From CAZWUW01 sp964636895 (GTDB lineage: Bacteria; Bacillota; Thermincolia; Thermincolales; CAZWUW01): a stretch of 30,312 bases of DNA. Shown piece after piece: positions 5,865 to 13,765 of the stretch. Numbering within the stretch: position 1 is the stretch's first letter; the number at the start of each line of letters is the position of its first letter. Where the stretch lies: assembly GCA_964636895.1 (NCBI GenBank), contig CAZWUW010000031.1, positions 1-30,312 of the forward strand, given 5' to 3'. The notes beneath the pieces were generated by a model that saw only the letters and a list, made by a program, of their open reading frames with translations, made no database searches and was not told the DNA's origin. The position numbers and the translations under genes were made by a program.

Positions 5865-5914
5865 CAAAAAGGAGCGACCCTTAAGCAATAAACTTAGTGG
5901 CCACTCCCTTTTTA
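5865..5914 (-). terminator. Terminator of the long sensor-kinase/cytochrome operon
   Basis: Imperfect hairpin: GGAGTGGCC pairs with GGGTCGCTCC, including G-U pairs and a bulge, and AAAAAG/TTTTT sit at the base. It directly follows the stop at 5921. Confidence 0.65.
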
Positions 5915-5920
5915 TCTTGA

Positions 5921-6424
5921 CTACATCATTGACATGCCGCCGGAACCATCACTCATGCCGTCGGAACTACTGTTTGAACTGCCGCTGTTCCCGGGCATGT
6001 TCATACTGTTTTGGTTGCTCATGTTTGGATTCATATTACCCGGGCTCATGGCGCCCGGATACATATACGGATTTGAGCCGTACATACCGCCCGGGTAACC
6101 GGAATAACCGTAAGGTATGCCATAACCGCCGCCATAGGGCATGCCGTTACCGCCTATACTGTTGCCCATGCTATTCAGACGGTTTTGCATTTCCCACAAC
6201 CTGTACTGCATTTCCGTAAGTTGGTTCGGGTTTGGCTGGCCAGTTCCGCCTGCCGTCCCTCCTGGCGTTCCTCCGCCGTGCTGGCCGGGCGCCGCCTGAA
6301 GATGAGCGGCCGGATTCTGGGCCGGTTCCAGACCGGTTGGGGTAATCAGGGATAAGCTCATTGAGCTTATGATAATCCCCGCAAAGGCCAGGATGGCCAA
6401 TTTAAACCATTGATTTGTCTGCAT
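5921..6424 (-). CDS. Family A membrane-anchored protein with Gly/Met/Ser-rich tail
   Basis: 167 aa from ATG 6424 with GGAGGGATTTAG upstream. The anchor (MQTNQWFKLAILAFAGIIIS) matches 1901 and 5095. A Gly/Pro/Gln-rich region comes next, then a short helix-prone stretch (LTEMQYRLWEMQNRLNSMG), a Gly/Tyr-rich part, and a Ser/Gly/Met end (SDGSGGMSMM). The helical stretch is similar in type to the one in its neighbour 6450-6881 (LQNLNQQLNYMELNLRAME), so the two may pair. Last gene of the long operon. Confidence 0.75.
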   Translation of the reverse strand: MQTNQWFKLAILAFAGIIISSMSLSLITPTGLEPAQNPAAHLQAAPGQHGGGTPGGTAGGTGQPNPNQLTEMQYRLWEMQNRLNSMGNSIGGNGMPYGGGYGIPYGYSGYPGGMYGSNPYMYPGAMSPGNMNPNMSNQNSMNMPGNSGSSNSSSDGMSDGSGGMSMM

Positions 6425-6449
6425 CTAAATCCCTCCGTTAGCTTATTAT

Positions 6450-6881
6450 TTAATAACCGCTGTAATGGCGCTTTTCCATGGCTCTCAGATTAAGTTCCAT
6501 GTAATTTAGCTGCTGATTTAAATTTTGCAGCTCATTATCCATAGCGTTCCCTTGCCCCCCTGCCCAGTTGCCGGGCGCATTTGCAGGCTGGGCAATCCCC
6601 GCACTGCTGTCATGATTATGATCAGAGCTATCGGCCTGGTTAACCGCCGATAAACCCAGGGCAAAGTAGCTGATAATAATCCCGGTGAAGACCAATGCCG
6701 CGTAATTTAACCACGACATCCTGTTTTTGAAATCACCTCCCGCCGGATTTTTTTTGCCAGCCATTAATCCCTGAACAGATTCAACCGATACGGTAAACAG
6801 CTTCATACCGAAGATACCCAAGCCGGCTATGAGAATTAAAAGCAATATGATTACATATACGGAACCCACATACCATAACAT
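6450..6881 (-). CDS. Two-helix membrane protein with internal family A anchor
   Basis: 143 aa from ATG 6881 with GGGAGGCCCTGTAG upstream. Helix 1 is about residues 4-30. A loop with GGDF follows, then an internal copy of the family A motif (SWLNYAALVFTGIIISYFAL, about 55-76). The C-terminal region is hydrophilic and has a predicted coiled-coil helix (about 115-135). The product therefore looks like an extra N-terminal helix fused to a family A protein. It lies in the long operon between 6896-7240 and 5921-6424. Function unknown. Confidence 0.7.
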   Translation of the reverse strand: MLWYVGSVYVIILLLILIAGLGIFGMKLFTVSVESVQGLMAGKKNPAGGDFKNRMSWLNYAALVFTGIIISYFALGLSAVNQADSSDHNHDSSAGIAQPANAPGNWAGGQGNAMDNELQNLNQQLNYMELNLRAMEKRHYSGY

Positions 6882-6895
6882 CTACAGGGCCTCCC

Positions 6896-7240
6896 TTAAA
6901 GCCAGAGTACCAGGAGCATGGCCACTCCCCCCAAAACCAAGGGAAGCAGCGCATAAATTCCGGCCGTAGTCAAATCAGAAACAAGAGTTATTTCCTGGGG
7001 CGGAGTGTGGGATTTGGCCATGGCTGCTACTGCCGCCGGGTCTTCAGGTGCTTTGAGCAGTTCCGCCACGGTAAGGTGAGAACCATACTCCTGCTTCATC
7101 ATACTGCCCATAGTAGACCCCATGGTCGCATCATGGGTGGAGATTTGCGTCCCGTCAATCAGTGCCCGCCCGACCCCCAACAGGGCTAGCAAACCGAAAA
7201 AAATGACCAGTATCCAGAAGCCTGTTTTCTTACGCCCCAT
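6896..7240 (-). CDS. Two-helix membrane protein with Met/His loop
   Basis: 114 aa from ATG 7240, GGAGGGATAGCC upstream. Helix 1 is about 9-26 and helix 2 about 92-113. The loop between contains THDATMGSTMGSMMKQ. The start overlaps the previous gene by 11 bp, so translation is probably coupled. It resembles its neighbour 7230-7526 in layout: a short Met-rich outer loop between two helices. No family recognised. The Met/His loop and the b-type cytochrome next door suggest a metal or redox membrane complex (inference). Confidence 0.65.
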   Translation of the reverse strand: MGRKKTGFWILVIFFGLLALLGVGRALIDGTQISTHDATMGSTMGSMMKQEYGSHLTVAELLKAPEDPAAVAAMAKSHTPPQEITLVSDLTTAGIYALLPLVLGGVAMLLVLWL

Positions 7241-7526
7241 GGCTATCCCTCCAAGCTTTCAACACCATGCCCAATACTGCGCCAAAAATAACCGCCGGCA
7301 GTACTAGGGATGAAGATTCCATAAACAAAGTCTGTAAGCTGTGATTGTCCGCCATGGCCGCTCCCATCATGGAACTGTGCATGGTTTGCATCATCCCGCT
7401 CATCCATAATTGCAGCTGCCCCTCCGAAGCCCCGGCGCTATTTGAGATAATCATGGCCGCCACTACAAAAAAGAAGAAGGAAGCCAGCGTCCAGGCCAAG
7501 AACTTGAACCAGTTTGCTCTATACAT
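7230..7526 (-). CDS. Two-helix membrane protein with Met-rich loop
   Basis: 98 aa from ATG 7526 (MYRANWFKFLAWTLASFFFF). A TTG at 7550 is possible but has no ribosome binding site. The ATG has GAAGGGGG about 11 nt upstream. Helix 1 is about 7-27 and helix 2 about 70-90. Between them is WMSGMMQTMHSSMMG, a dense Met/His cluster predicted outside the membrane. It overlaps the following gene by 11 bp and lies just after the b-type cytochrome gene. No known family recognised. Confidence 0.65.
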   Translation of the reverse strand: MYRANWFKFLAWTLASFFFFVVAAMIISNSAGASEGQLQLWMSGMMQTMHSSMMGAAMADNHSLQTLFMESSSLVLPAVIFGAVLGMVLKAWRDSHGA

Positions 7527-7550
7527 TTTAAGCTTAACCCCCTTCTCCAA

Positions 7551-7997
7551 TCAGTGGTCCAAATTTAACGCATGGGCCTTTTGGTAAATATGCCAGATCA
7601 CGGCGCCGGTAACAACATAAGCCATTATCTCATGGGTGGAGTAAGCAAATACCATTGCTGCCTTAGAATATTCATTACAGGTCCAGATAAAGATTCCGGT
7701 CAGAATAAAAATCAGGGCCGCAAGCAAAACAAACAACTGAAAGCCTGTGTTACCGATGATCAGCCAGGGCATGCGATGCCCGTGGGTAAGGCAGCGATGG
7801 ATTTCCACCCCTATCGCCACCAAAGTCAGAATGACAAATACCAGTGAAAAGGTGCGGTGGATAAAATCCGCCGCCGGCAAAGCATAATTCATCATCCAGC
7901 CGAATTTCGCCCCTGTCAGCACAAACCCGCTTATGGTCATCAGCCCAAAGACAACCGCCCAAAGCCAGTGGAGGATGAATTGCCCCGTTAATTTCAT
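7551..7997 (-). CDS. Four-helix b-type cytochrome, cytochrome b561/FdhI-like
   Basis: 148 aa from ATG 7997. Four hydrophobic helices (about 8-30, 44-66, 80-104, 114-136). His residues sit inside the helices at H10, H47, H122 and H136, with H67, H71 and H74 at a membrane edge. This pattern is typical of di-haem membrane cytochromes of the b561, formate-dehydrogenase gamma or thiosulfate-reductase type, which pass electrons between quinol and a partner. No catalytic molybdopterin subunit is adjacent. It is co-transcribed with Met-rich proteins and a sensor kinase. Exact haem ligands are not certain. Confidence 0.7.
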   Translation of the reverse strand: MKLTGQFILHWLWAVVFGLMTISGFVLTGAKFGWMMNYALPAADFIHRTFSLVFVILTLVAIGVEIHRCLTHGHRMPWLIIGNTGFQLFVLLAALIFILTGIFIWTCNEYSKAAMVFAYSTHEIMAYVVTGAVIWHIYQKAHALNLDH

Positions 7998-8005
7998 AAG
8001 CCGGC

Positions 8006-8857
8006 CTACTTTTTCTTCTTTTTAACGAATTTTTGGGAACCCGGTTGGGAGACCGTTTGCGGGGTCGTTAGAGAGGCTGTTGGCTGGGCGGGCTTTTCAG
8101 GGGATGCAGCTGCGGGTGCAGGCGCGGATTCCTCGGTTCCCTCGGAAACCGCTTCCTGTTGAAGGGCGGGAGCGGACTCTTCCGCCGCCAGCCGGACTGG
8201 CTCCGGCACCGGAACAGCCTTTGCGGTAAGAGCCCCGCAATAGGGGCAAAGCTGCCAATCATCGGATAGTTCTTTTCCACATTTTGCGCATTGGTTTTTC
8301 GGTGAAGTCTTAAATAAGCTGCCAAACTCTGAAGTCAGGTAGGGAGCTGCGGCTTTATAGGCCCCAAGAACCAGGAACACTACCAGGGCCACCGACATCA
8401 GTGTTATCAGCAGGGATAAAATGTTATTCAGCAAACCTGTTACACCGCTTCCCCCACCGTAACCGTAAACTGCTCCTTCACCGCCGCCGTGCCCGTAGTA
8501 CCCCGGCCCAGTCTGATAACCGCCGGAGCCGCCAAACAGATTGGACAGCAAACCGATAGCGACCAGGGCCAAAACCCCTATAATCGCCACTTTAATCAAT
8601 TGTTCGCGATTCAAATTCATTGTGTTATCTACTCCTTTCCGGGCCAAACCCTTTGTCAACACCAGTAATGTCCCGGCCGCCAAGGTCAGAACTATGATTG
8701 CCTTGAGCAGCCCCTCCGCGACCATAATCAGAGACTCAATGGCGCCTGAAGCCGTCCCGTTAAACACCAGGCCGAAAATAACCTGAAACAGCACCACACC
8801 AACAGTTACGTTAATCAAAATCCTTATAACCGTATTTTGCTGCAGGAATTTCATCAT
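8006..8857 (-). CDS. Four-helix membrane protein with zinc ribbon (A+B fusion) and Pro/Ala/Glu tail
   Basis: 283 aa from ATG 8857; a second ATG follows at 8854. Helices are about 12-33, 48-69, 86-107 (preceded by REQLIKVAIIGVLALVAIG, like family A) and 143-166 (like the family B helix). A Gly/Tyr-rich linker (109-139) separates the last two. A zinc ribbon follows (C190/C193 with C204/C207), then a Pro/Ala/Glu tail ending KFVKKKKK. The order anchor, Gly-rich linker, B helix, ribbon is also that of 1184-1654, so this looks like a permanent fusion of the two partners. Function unknown. Confidence 0.7.
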   Translation of the reverse strand: MMKFLQQNTVIRILINVTVGVVLFQVIFGLVFNGTASGAIESLIMVAEGLLKAIIVLTLAAGTLLVLTKGLARKGVDNTMNLNREQLIKVAIIGVLALVAIGLLSNLFGGSGGYQTGPGYYGHGGGEGAVYGYGGGSGVTGLLNNILSLLITLMSVALVVFLVLGAYKAAAPYLTSEFGSLFKTSPKNQCAKCGKELSDDWQLCPYCGALTAKAVPVPEPVRLAAEESAPALQQEAVSEGTEESAPAPAAASPEKPAQPTASLTTPQTVSQPGSQKFVKKKKK

Positions 8858-8874
8858 CCTATTTTTCCTTTCCG

Positions 8875-9897
8875 CTAATTCTGGCTGCTGCTATTGGGCT
8901 TTTTAAACATACTTTTAACCATCCCCAGGATAGCTACAAATACCCCGATAATGGACGCCGCCAAAATTCCATAGGCAATATAAGTTACGGTCTTCTGAAC
9001 GGAGAAATTGCCAAGGAGGTTAGTGGGGTTGGCACCGTGGGCTGCAGCCTGGTTGCCCGGAGCCTGATGATTTAGGCTGCCGGACTGATTAGCATTGGTT
9101 TGGTTGTTGGGTTGTGTTTGGTTATTTGGTTGGGTCTGATTAGGCTGAGGTTGGGAATTATTTGTTCCGGGAACTTGGTTGTAAGGATACTGTGGATTGT
9201 ATCCGTAAGGTTGATTTTGTTGATTATAGCCGTATGGCTGAGGCTGTTGGTAGTAACCCTGATAGGGATATCCCGGCTGGTAAGGATTAGGGCCAAAACC
9301 GGCTGCTCCTTTAATGTCTCTGTTTAGAGTGTTCAGAGTATCCTGCATAATTGTCATACCCTCGGACATTTTATAAATGCCCTGGTGGAGCTTGGACATA
9401 TCGGTGCTGCTATTGACCATGTCCTTACCGCTGGCGGTAAAGGGATCCACGGTAATCATTTTGTTAGCGTCTTCAATTATCTCCTGTGCTTTATTTAACC
9501 TGTCATAGTAAGGGTCAGGGTCAATAACCCTTACCGGGGGAGCCGCCGGGTAAGGAACCGGCTGCTGGCCGGCAGCGCCGGGTATTTGCTGCTGCTGCGC
9601 CGCATTACCTGGCTGTGACTGTTGCTGCGGATCGGTTACATTTGTGTTTTGTTTCGGGGTTGTGTTCTGATTCGGGTCCGTGATTTGCTGATTCTGGGAC
9701 TGCTGATTCTGAGCCTGCTTATTATTGCTCTGGTCCGCCAGCTGATCCGCCGGCTGCTGTGTCTGGGCCGCCTGTTGACTTTTGGCGTGGTTTTGGCCCA
9801 GGTGGTTGCCGTTTAAAGCCAGGTATGCACCGCCGGCGGCTACAATAACCACCAGCACACCGATGAGCGCATATAAAATCTTTCTCAAGATACCCAT
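8875..9897 (-). CDS. Gln/Asn-rich protein with membrane helices at both ends
   Basis: 340 aa from ATG 9897. The N-terminal helix (about 7-27) and a C-terminal helix (about 307-329) bracket a long outer region. Two low-complexity parts (about 35-115 and 200-290) are dominated by Gln, Asn and Pro, with PYGYNQQ-type and QPNNQT-type repeats. Between them lies an ordered alpha-helical segment (about 130-195, DRLNKAQEIIEDANKMITVD). The composition is prion-like. It follows the sensor kinase by 9 bp in the long operon. It could be an extracytoplasmic spacer, scaffold or input module for the kinase (inference). Confidence 0.7.
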   Translation of the reverse strand: MGILRKILYALIGVLVVIVAAGGAYLALNGNHLGQNHAKSQQAAQTQQPADQLADQSNNKQAQNQQSQNQQITDPNQNTTPKQNTNVTDPQQQSQPGNAAQQQQIPGAAGQQPVPYPAAPPVRVIDPDPYYDRLNKAQEIIEDANKMITVDPFTASGKDMVNSSTDMSKLHQGIYKMSEGMTIMQDTLNTLNRDIKGAAGFGPNPYQPGYPYQGYYQQPQPYGYNQQNQPYGYNPQYPYNQVPGTNNSQPQPNQTQPNNQTQPNNQTNANQSGSLNHQAPGNQAAAHGANPTNLLGNFSVQKTVTYIAYGILAASIIGVFVAILGMVKSMFKKPNSSSQN

Positions 9898-9906
9898 TTC
9901 TTCACT

Positions 9907-11271
9907 TCACTCCTTATCATTATTTGCCAAGGCTTTATTTTCACAAGTACGGGGCAGCACCACAGTGACTTCGGTACCTACTCCCACCTGGCTGACTATA
10001 TTTATGGTTCCCCGGTGCGCCTGTACAATGGCCCTGGCAATGGCCAGACCGATACCTGACCCGCCGGTTGACCTGGTCCGGGACGTGTCCGACCGGTAGA
10101 GGCGGTCAAAAACCCGGGCTAAATCTTCCGGGGGAATCCCGGCGCCGCTGTCATTCAACACCAGATAGCTAAAATCCTGATTCCCGCCGGTCATCAGCAT
10201 CACTTTCCCCCCGGCAGGCGTGTGCTTTAAACTGTTGGATAAGAGGTTAACCACCAATTGACTGATTTTATCCCGGTCACCGGTAAGCATTTCCTGTTTC
10301 TTCTGAAATTCCAGGGCAACACCCTTTTGCCGGTATGCACCCTGAAAATTCAGGCAAGTATTGGACAGCAGCTCACCTAAATCGAAGTCCCCCAGGTTAA
10401 GCTGCATCTGGTCGGTTTCATACTTGCTCAACTGTTCCAGCTCACCGAGCAGCCGGATTATTCTCAGAATTTCTTCATAACAACTGTTTAACCGCTCCGG
10501 TGTTGGCTGTAGAATACCTTCCAGCAGTCCTTCCAGATTGGCCTGTAAAGTTGTCAAAGGTGTGCGCAGCTCGTGAGCCAGGTCGGTGGTCATTCTCTTT
10601 TTAACCCGCTCCTGTTCATCAATGGTCAGCTCCAGATGCTTTATAGCGTCCAGCACCTTACGGATTTCCTCACTGGCAGAAGTAAACTTTTCCGGGTCAT
10701 AGTTCTTTTTCTGCGCCACCAGTTCGGCCAGCGCGCGGATCTTGGCAAGTTCAGCTTCGATACCCTTACCGGCCCAGCGGCTAAAGGCAAGGGATAAAAG
10801 GATACAGACCAGCGCCAGCAATGCCAAGAGCTTATTCAAAGGTGCCAGGTAATTGACCTCCAACTCCGCCAGGAAATAGGCATCCAGAAAACCAACTTCC
10901 ACGGTCCCTATCTTCTGGCCGGCTTTGGTAAGCGGGAACTCTTTGATATCAGTCTTTTCCGCCCCGCCGCCAAGCAACTGCCACGCATCCCATAACACTT
11001 TGCCCTGTGGGTCTGTTACCTTCACGGTAAAACCGTCAAGCAGTCCTCGGGCGCCTATTCTACTAATCCCGGTACTCTCCCAGCGGCCGTTCAGGTATTG
11101 CTCTTCTATGCTTTTTATAAGAAATATTGTCTTTTTCTGCCTGGTTAAATCGATATGCCTGGGCAACAAAACCCCAGTAAACATCCCGGCAGTCACGGCA
11201 AAAATCAATACCGTCAGCAAAACTGCGGATATATGGGTAATCGCCAGCCTGGTTCTAATTTTAAAGGTCAT
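9907..11271 (-). CDS. Sensor histidine kinase without adjacent regulator (BaeS/MtrB-like)
   Basis: 454 aa from ATG 11271. Helix 1 about 9-37, extracytoplasmic sensor about 38-140, helix 2 about 143-166, HAMP-like linker, then DHp with H233 in LAHELRTPL, an N box (NLLSNSLKHTP), G1 (DSGAGIP) and G2 (GGSGIGLAIA). All catalytic motifs are intact. It heads the long operon that ends at 5921. It has no regulator of its own, and the nearest is at 13040-13732 in the operon upstream. Its promoter carries the six half-site array, which suggests a feedback loop. Confidence 0.92.
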   Translation of the reverse strand: MTFKIRTRLAITHISAVLLTVLIFAVTAGMFTGVLLPRHIDLTRQKKTIFLIKSIEEQYLNGRWESTGISRIGARGLLDGFTVKVTDPQGKVLWDAWQLLGGGAEKTDIKEFPLTKAGQKIGTVEVGFLDAYFLAELEVNYLAPLNKLLALLALVCILLSLAFSRWAGKGIEAELAKIRALAELVAQKKNYDPEKFTSASEEIRKVLDAIKHLELTIDEQERVKKRMTTDLAHELRTPLTTLQANLEGLLEGILQPTPERLNSCYEEILRIIRLLGELEQLSKYETDQMQLNLGDFDLGELLSNTCLNFQGAYRQKGVALEFQKKQEMLTGDRDKISQLVVNLLSNSLKHTPAGGKVMLMTGGNQDFSYLVLNDSGAGIPPEDLARVFDRLYRSDTSRTRSTGGSGIGLAIARAIVQAHRGTINIVSQVGVGTEVTVVLPRTCENKALANNDKE

Positions 11272-11341
11272 TTAATATCCCCCAAACTTGTGCCAACTCC
11301 ATGTTCAGTGAGAATATGAGTAGTGGCTGTTCCGTACTCAT
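11261..11341 (-). CDS. Possible 26-aa leader peptide overlapping the kinase start
   Basis: ATG 11341 follows AAGGAGGG, a better ribosome binding site than that of the kinase. The peptide starts MSTEQPLLIFSLNMELAQVW and stops at TAA 11263-11261, 8 bp past the kinase ATG, in another frame. Ribosomes finishing the leader would stop close to the kinase start, so coupled translation is plausible. It could also be chance. Confidence 0.4.
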   Translation of the reverse strand: MSTEQPLLIFSLNMELAQVWGILNDL

Positions 11342-11429
11342 TAACACCCTCCTTCCCTTCGCAAGTATTTACCGGCATATTATGGCGGGCCGAAGTTCTA
11401 CTACATTTCGTAATAGCCCCCATGCACAA

Positions 11430-11458
11430 ATTGTATTGCACAAAACGACACTTTACAA
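11430..11458 (-). promoter_or_regulatory. Sigma-A-type promoter of the long kinase operon
   Basis: Minus strand: TTGTAA (11458-11453), 17-nt spacer, TACAAT (11435-11430). The half-site array begins 16 nt upstream of the -35. Confidence 0.65.
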
Positions 11459-11473
11459 CGCCTTTAGCCCAAT

Positions 11474-11538
11474 GCTCACATAACTATCATCAAATGCTCA
11501 CATAGCTATCATCAAATGCTCATAAAATCCTCACAAAT
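11474..11538. promoter_or_regulatory. Six regulator half-sites at exact 11-bp spacing
   Basis: Plus strand, half-sites begin at 11475 (CTCAC), 11486 (ATCAT), 11497 (CTCAC), 11508 (ATCAT), 11519 (CTCAT) and 11530 (CTCAC). Five gaps are all 11 bp. The sequence is also a 22-bp tandem repeat (GCTCACATARCTATCATCAA core) in two full copies plus a diverged third. One turn per half-site places all of them on one DNA face, as for OmpR/PhoB-family tandem dimers. Confidence 0.75.
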
Positions 11539-11543
11539 GAAAG

Positions 11544-11597
11544 CAAAAATAAGCGCGAAATGTTGTTTTTTCAAACAGCCATTTCGCGCCTTTTACT
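11544..11597 (-). terminator. Rho-independent terminator of the 13732-11601 operon
   Basis: Stem GCGCGAAATG / CATTTCGCGC (11553-11562 with 11580-11589), a 17-nt loop, then TTATTTTTG in the minus direction. It lies just after the stop at 11601. Confidence 0.8.
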
Positions 11598-11600
11598 ACA

Positions 11601-13040
11601 TCATTTACCCGCTTCGGGGATTATAAATTTAAATACCGTGCCTGCCCCCAGCTTGCTTTCCACCCAGATCCGGCCGGCATGGGCCTTGATGATATTTTTG
11701 ACGATAACCAGGCCTAGTCCGGTGCCGGAGCCTTTCCTGCTCCGGGCTTTATCCACCTTGTAAAAACGCTCCCAAATATAAGGCAGTTCATCCTCCGGAA
11801 TCCCCGGCCCCTCATCCGCTACGGCCACCAACAAGCCTTCCGGGGTTATACCGGCGGAAATTTTGATTATACTTCCCGCCGGTGAATAACGCAGGGCATT
11901 ATCCACCAGGTTGGTCAGCACTTGTTCTAACCGGTCCTCATCCCCCAAAACAAGGGGCAGTAATCCATCGACCCGCAGTTTAAGATCTACCTGTTGCTGT
12001 TGTGCTAATTGCCGAAATTTATAAATTACTTTTTCCATTACAGGGACTAACGAGACTTCTTTATAGTTAACCCGGCTTTCTTTTTGCGTTCTGCTCAGGG
12101 CCAGCAAATCCTCCACCAGCCTGCGCAGACGGTGAGTTTCATCCAGCATAACGCGCAAGGATTTTTCCTTAATTTCTCCCCTCGTTGCCAGCCCGTCCAC
12201 CATCGCTTCAGTATATCCCTGAATGATAAATAACGGTGTTCTTAGTTCATGGGATACATTGGCCAAAAACTCCTTTTGCAGCGCCAGCACCCGGGTTAAT
12301 TCTTCGTTTTTGCCGGCCAGATCCTGCAAAGTGGCCTTAAGCCTGGTGGATAACAGATTGAGAGTATCACCCAGCAAGCCGATTTCGTCATTGCTTTTAA
12401 CGTCAACCTTCAAATCAAAATTACCTTTAGCCATTTGCTTGGCCACCCCGTTCATTTTAAGCAGCGGCACCGCCAGCGCCCTGGCCAGGATTAATCCCAG
12501 CCCGACGGCTAAAATTATTGCCCCAATGATGATTATAAAAATTGTCTGATAAGTGCGTTTTAAAAAATCCTGAACAGGTTTAATGGGTGAATGCAGCATC
12601 ACCGCTCCCGTCACCTTGTTGCCTGGCGCCACCGGCAGCAGCACGGATAACATGTCTTGTCCGAAAGCCTTATGGTAACGGTTGAATACCGCCTCTCTCC
12701 CGTTTAATGTCTGCGCCAGCTCAGGAGGCTTCATCAATGACCCGGGAACTGCGTGCTGTACATCAGAGGAATATATTACCTTTCCTTTTACATCTACCAC
12801 TGAGATTTTAAAACCGGAAATCTGCCCCCAAAAGTTTATTTCCCTTTGAATCATGTCCGGGTCATGGCTCTTGGCCAGGATTTTGGCCAGTTCCCGGCCA
12901 TGGCTTTTCATTTCGCCCCACTGCTGCTGAAAAAACAGGGTTTCAAACTGCTTGGACAGCACGATGCCCAAAGTCATTAAAATCAATACCAACAACAGGG
13001 CGATAGAAACCCAGAGCTTACTTACAATACTGCGAAACAT
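11601..13040 (-). CDS. Sensor histidine kinase, partner of the 13040-13732 regulator (ResE/PhoR-like)
   Basis: 479 aa from ATG 13040. Helix 1 about 8-29, extracytoplasmic sensor about 30-160, helix 2 about 164-189, HAMP about 188-240, DHp with H264 in NVSHELRTPL, N box (NLVDNALRYSP), G1 (DEGPGIP) and G2 (GSGTGLGLVIV). The start shares one base with the regulator's stop (TGATG), so translation is coupled. The architecture is the common PhoR/ResE/WalK type. The signal cannot be told from sequence. Confidence 0.93.
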   Translation of the reverse strand: MFRSIVSKLWVSIALLLVLILMTLGIVLSKQFETLFFQQQWGEMKSHGRELAKILAKSHDPDMIQREINFWGQISGFKISVVDVKGKVIYSSDVQHAVPGSLMKPPELAQTLNGREAVFNRYHKAFGQDMLSVLLPVAPGNKVTGAVMLHSPIKPVQDFLKRTYQTIFIIIIGAIILAVGLGLILARALAVPLLKMNGVAKQMAKGNFDLKVDVKSNDEIGLLGDTLNLLSTRLKATLQDLAGKNEELTRVLALQKEFLANVSHELRTPLFIIQGYTEAMVDGLATRGEIKEKSLRVMLDETHRLRRLVEDLLALSRTQKESRVNYKEVSLVPVMEKVIYKFRQLAQQQQVDLKLRVDGLLPLVLGDEDRLEQVLTNLVDNALRYSPAGSIIKISAGITPEGLLVAVADEGPGIPEDELPYIWERFYKVDKARSRKGSGTGLGLVIVKNIIKAHAGRIWVESKLGAGTVFKFIIPEAGK

Positions 13041-13732
13041 CAGTCCATCACCTCAAATTTGTAGCCGACACCCCAAACAGTCTTAATATAGTCCGGCACC
13101 TGATAAGTCTTGGTAATCTTCTCCCGCAGCTGTTTAACATGGGTATCAACCGTCCGCACCTCGTAATACTGAAATCCCCAAACTTTTTCCAGCAGTTCTT
13201 CCCTGGTAAAGACCTTGCCCTGGTTGGCAGCCAGAAAATACAGGAGTTCATATTCCTTGGGGGTGAGCGCCAGGGGTTGGTCAAGGACGCTAACCCGCCG
13301 GGCTTCATGCTCTATCCGCAGCACACCAAGCCGCAGACCCTGAGCCACATTCTTTTTATGTCCGTTCAAACGCCGGAAAACAGCCTTTATCCGGGCTATT
13401 AACTCTTTGGGACTAAAGGGCTTAACCAGATAATCATCAGCCCCCAGCTCTAGCCCCAAAATGCGTTCCGGTTCTTCGCCCCTGGCCGTAACCATGATTA
13501 CAGGCACATCGGAGGTTTCCCGCAAGCGCTTGCAGACCTTCCAGCCGTCCAGTTCAGGAATCATGATATCCAGAATCACCAGGTCATACTCCTTCTTTTC
13601 CAATTGCGCCAAAGCCTCCAAACCCCCGGTTGCTTCGTCGACAACAAAATTTTCGTTTTCCAGATACATGCGCAGCAAATCACGGATGCGCTCGTCATCT
13701 TCGACAATTAATATTTTAAGTTTTTCCACCAA
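13040..13732 (-). CDS. OmpR/PhoB-family response regulator
   Basis: About 230 aa. The start may be TTG 13732 or GTG 13729; both lie behind GAGGGTGGG. Receiver domain with acidic pocket E11/D12/D13, phosphoacceptor D55 and VKPFSPKEL switch region. The C-terminal winged helix carries LTPKEYELLYFLAANQGKVF and ends with the RTVDTHVKQLREK recognition helix. It is followed by its kinase. It is the closest regulator gene to the half-site array at 11474-11538, so it is my first candidate for the factor binding the shared promoters (inference). Confidence 0.93.
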   Translation of the reverse strand: MVEKLKILIVEDDERIRDLLRMYLENENFVVDEATGGLEALAQLEKKEYDLVILDIMIPELDGWKVCKRLRETSDVPVIMVTARGEEPERILGLELGADDYLVKPFSPKELIARIKAVFRRLNGHKKNVAQGLRLGVLRIEHEARRVSVLDQPLALTPKEYELLYFLAANQGKVFTREELLEKVWGFQYYEVRTVDTHVKQLREKITKTYQVPDYIKTVWGVGYKFEVMD

Positions 13733-13765
13733 TCGCCCACCCTCGCCTACTATTTTTTGTAGTAT

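Noticed and set aside
11474..11538. CRISPR or attachment-site interpretation of the 22-bp repeats
   Set aside because: Units are contiguous and follow an 11-bp half-site pattern upstream of a promoter; a regulator array explains them better.
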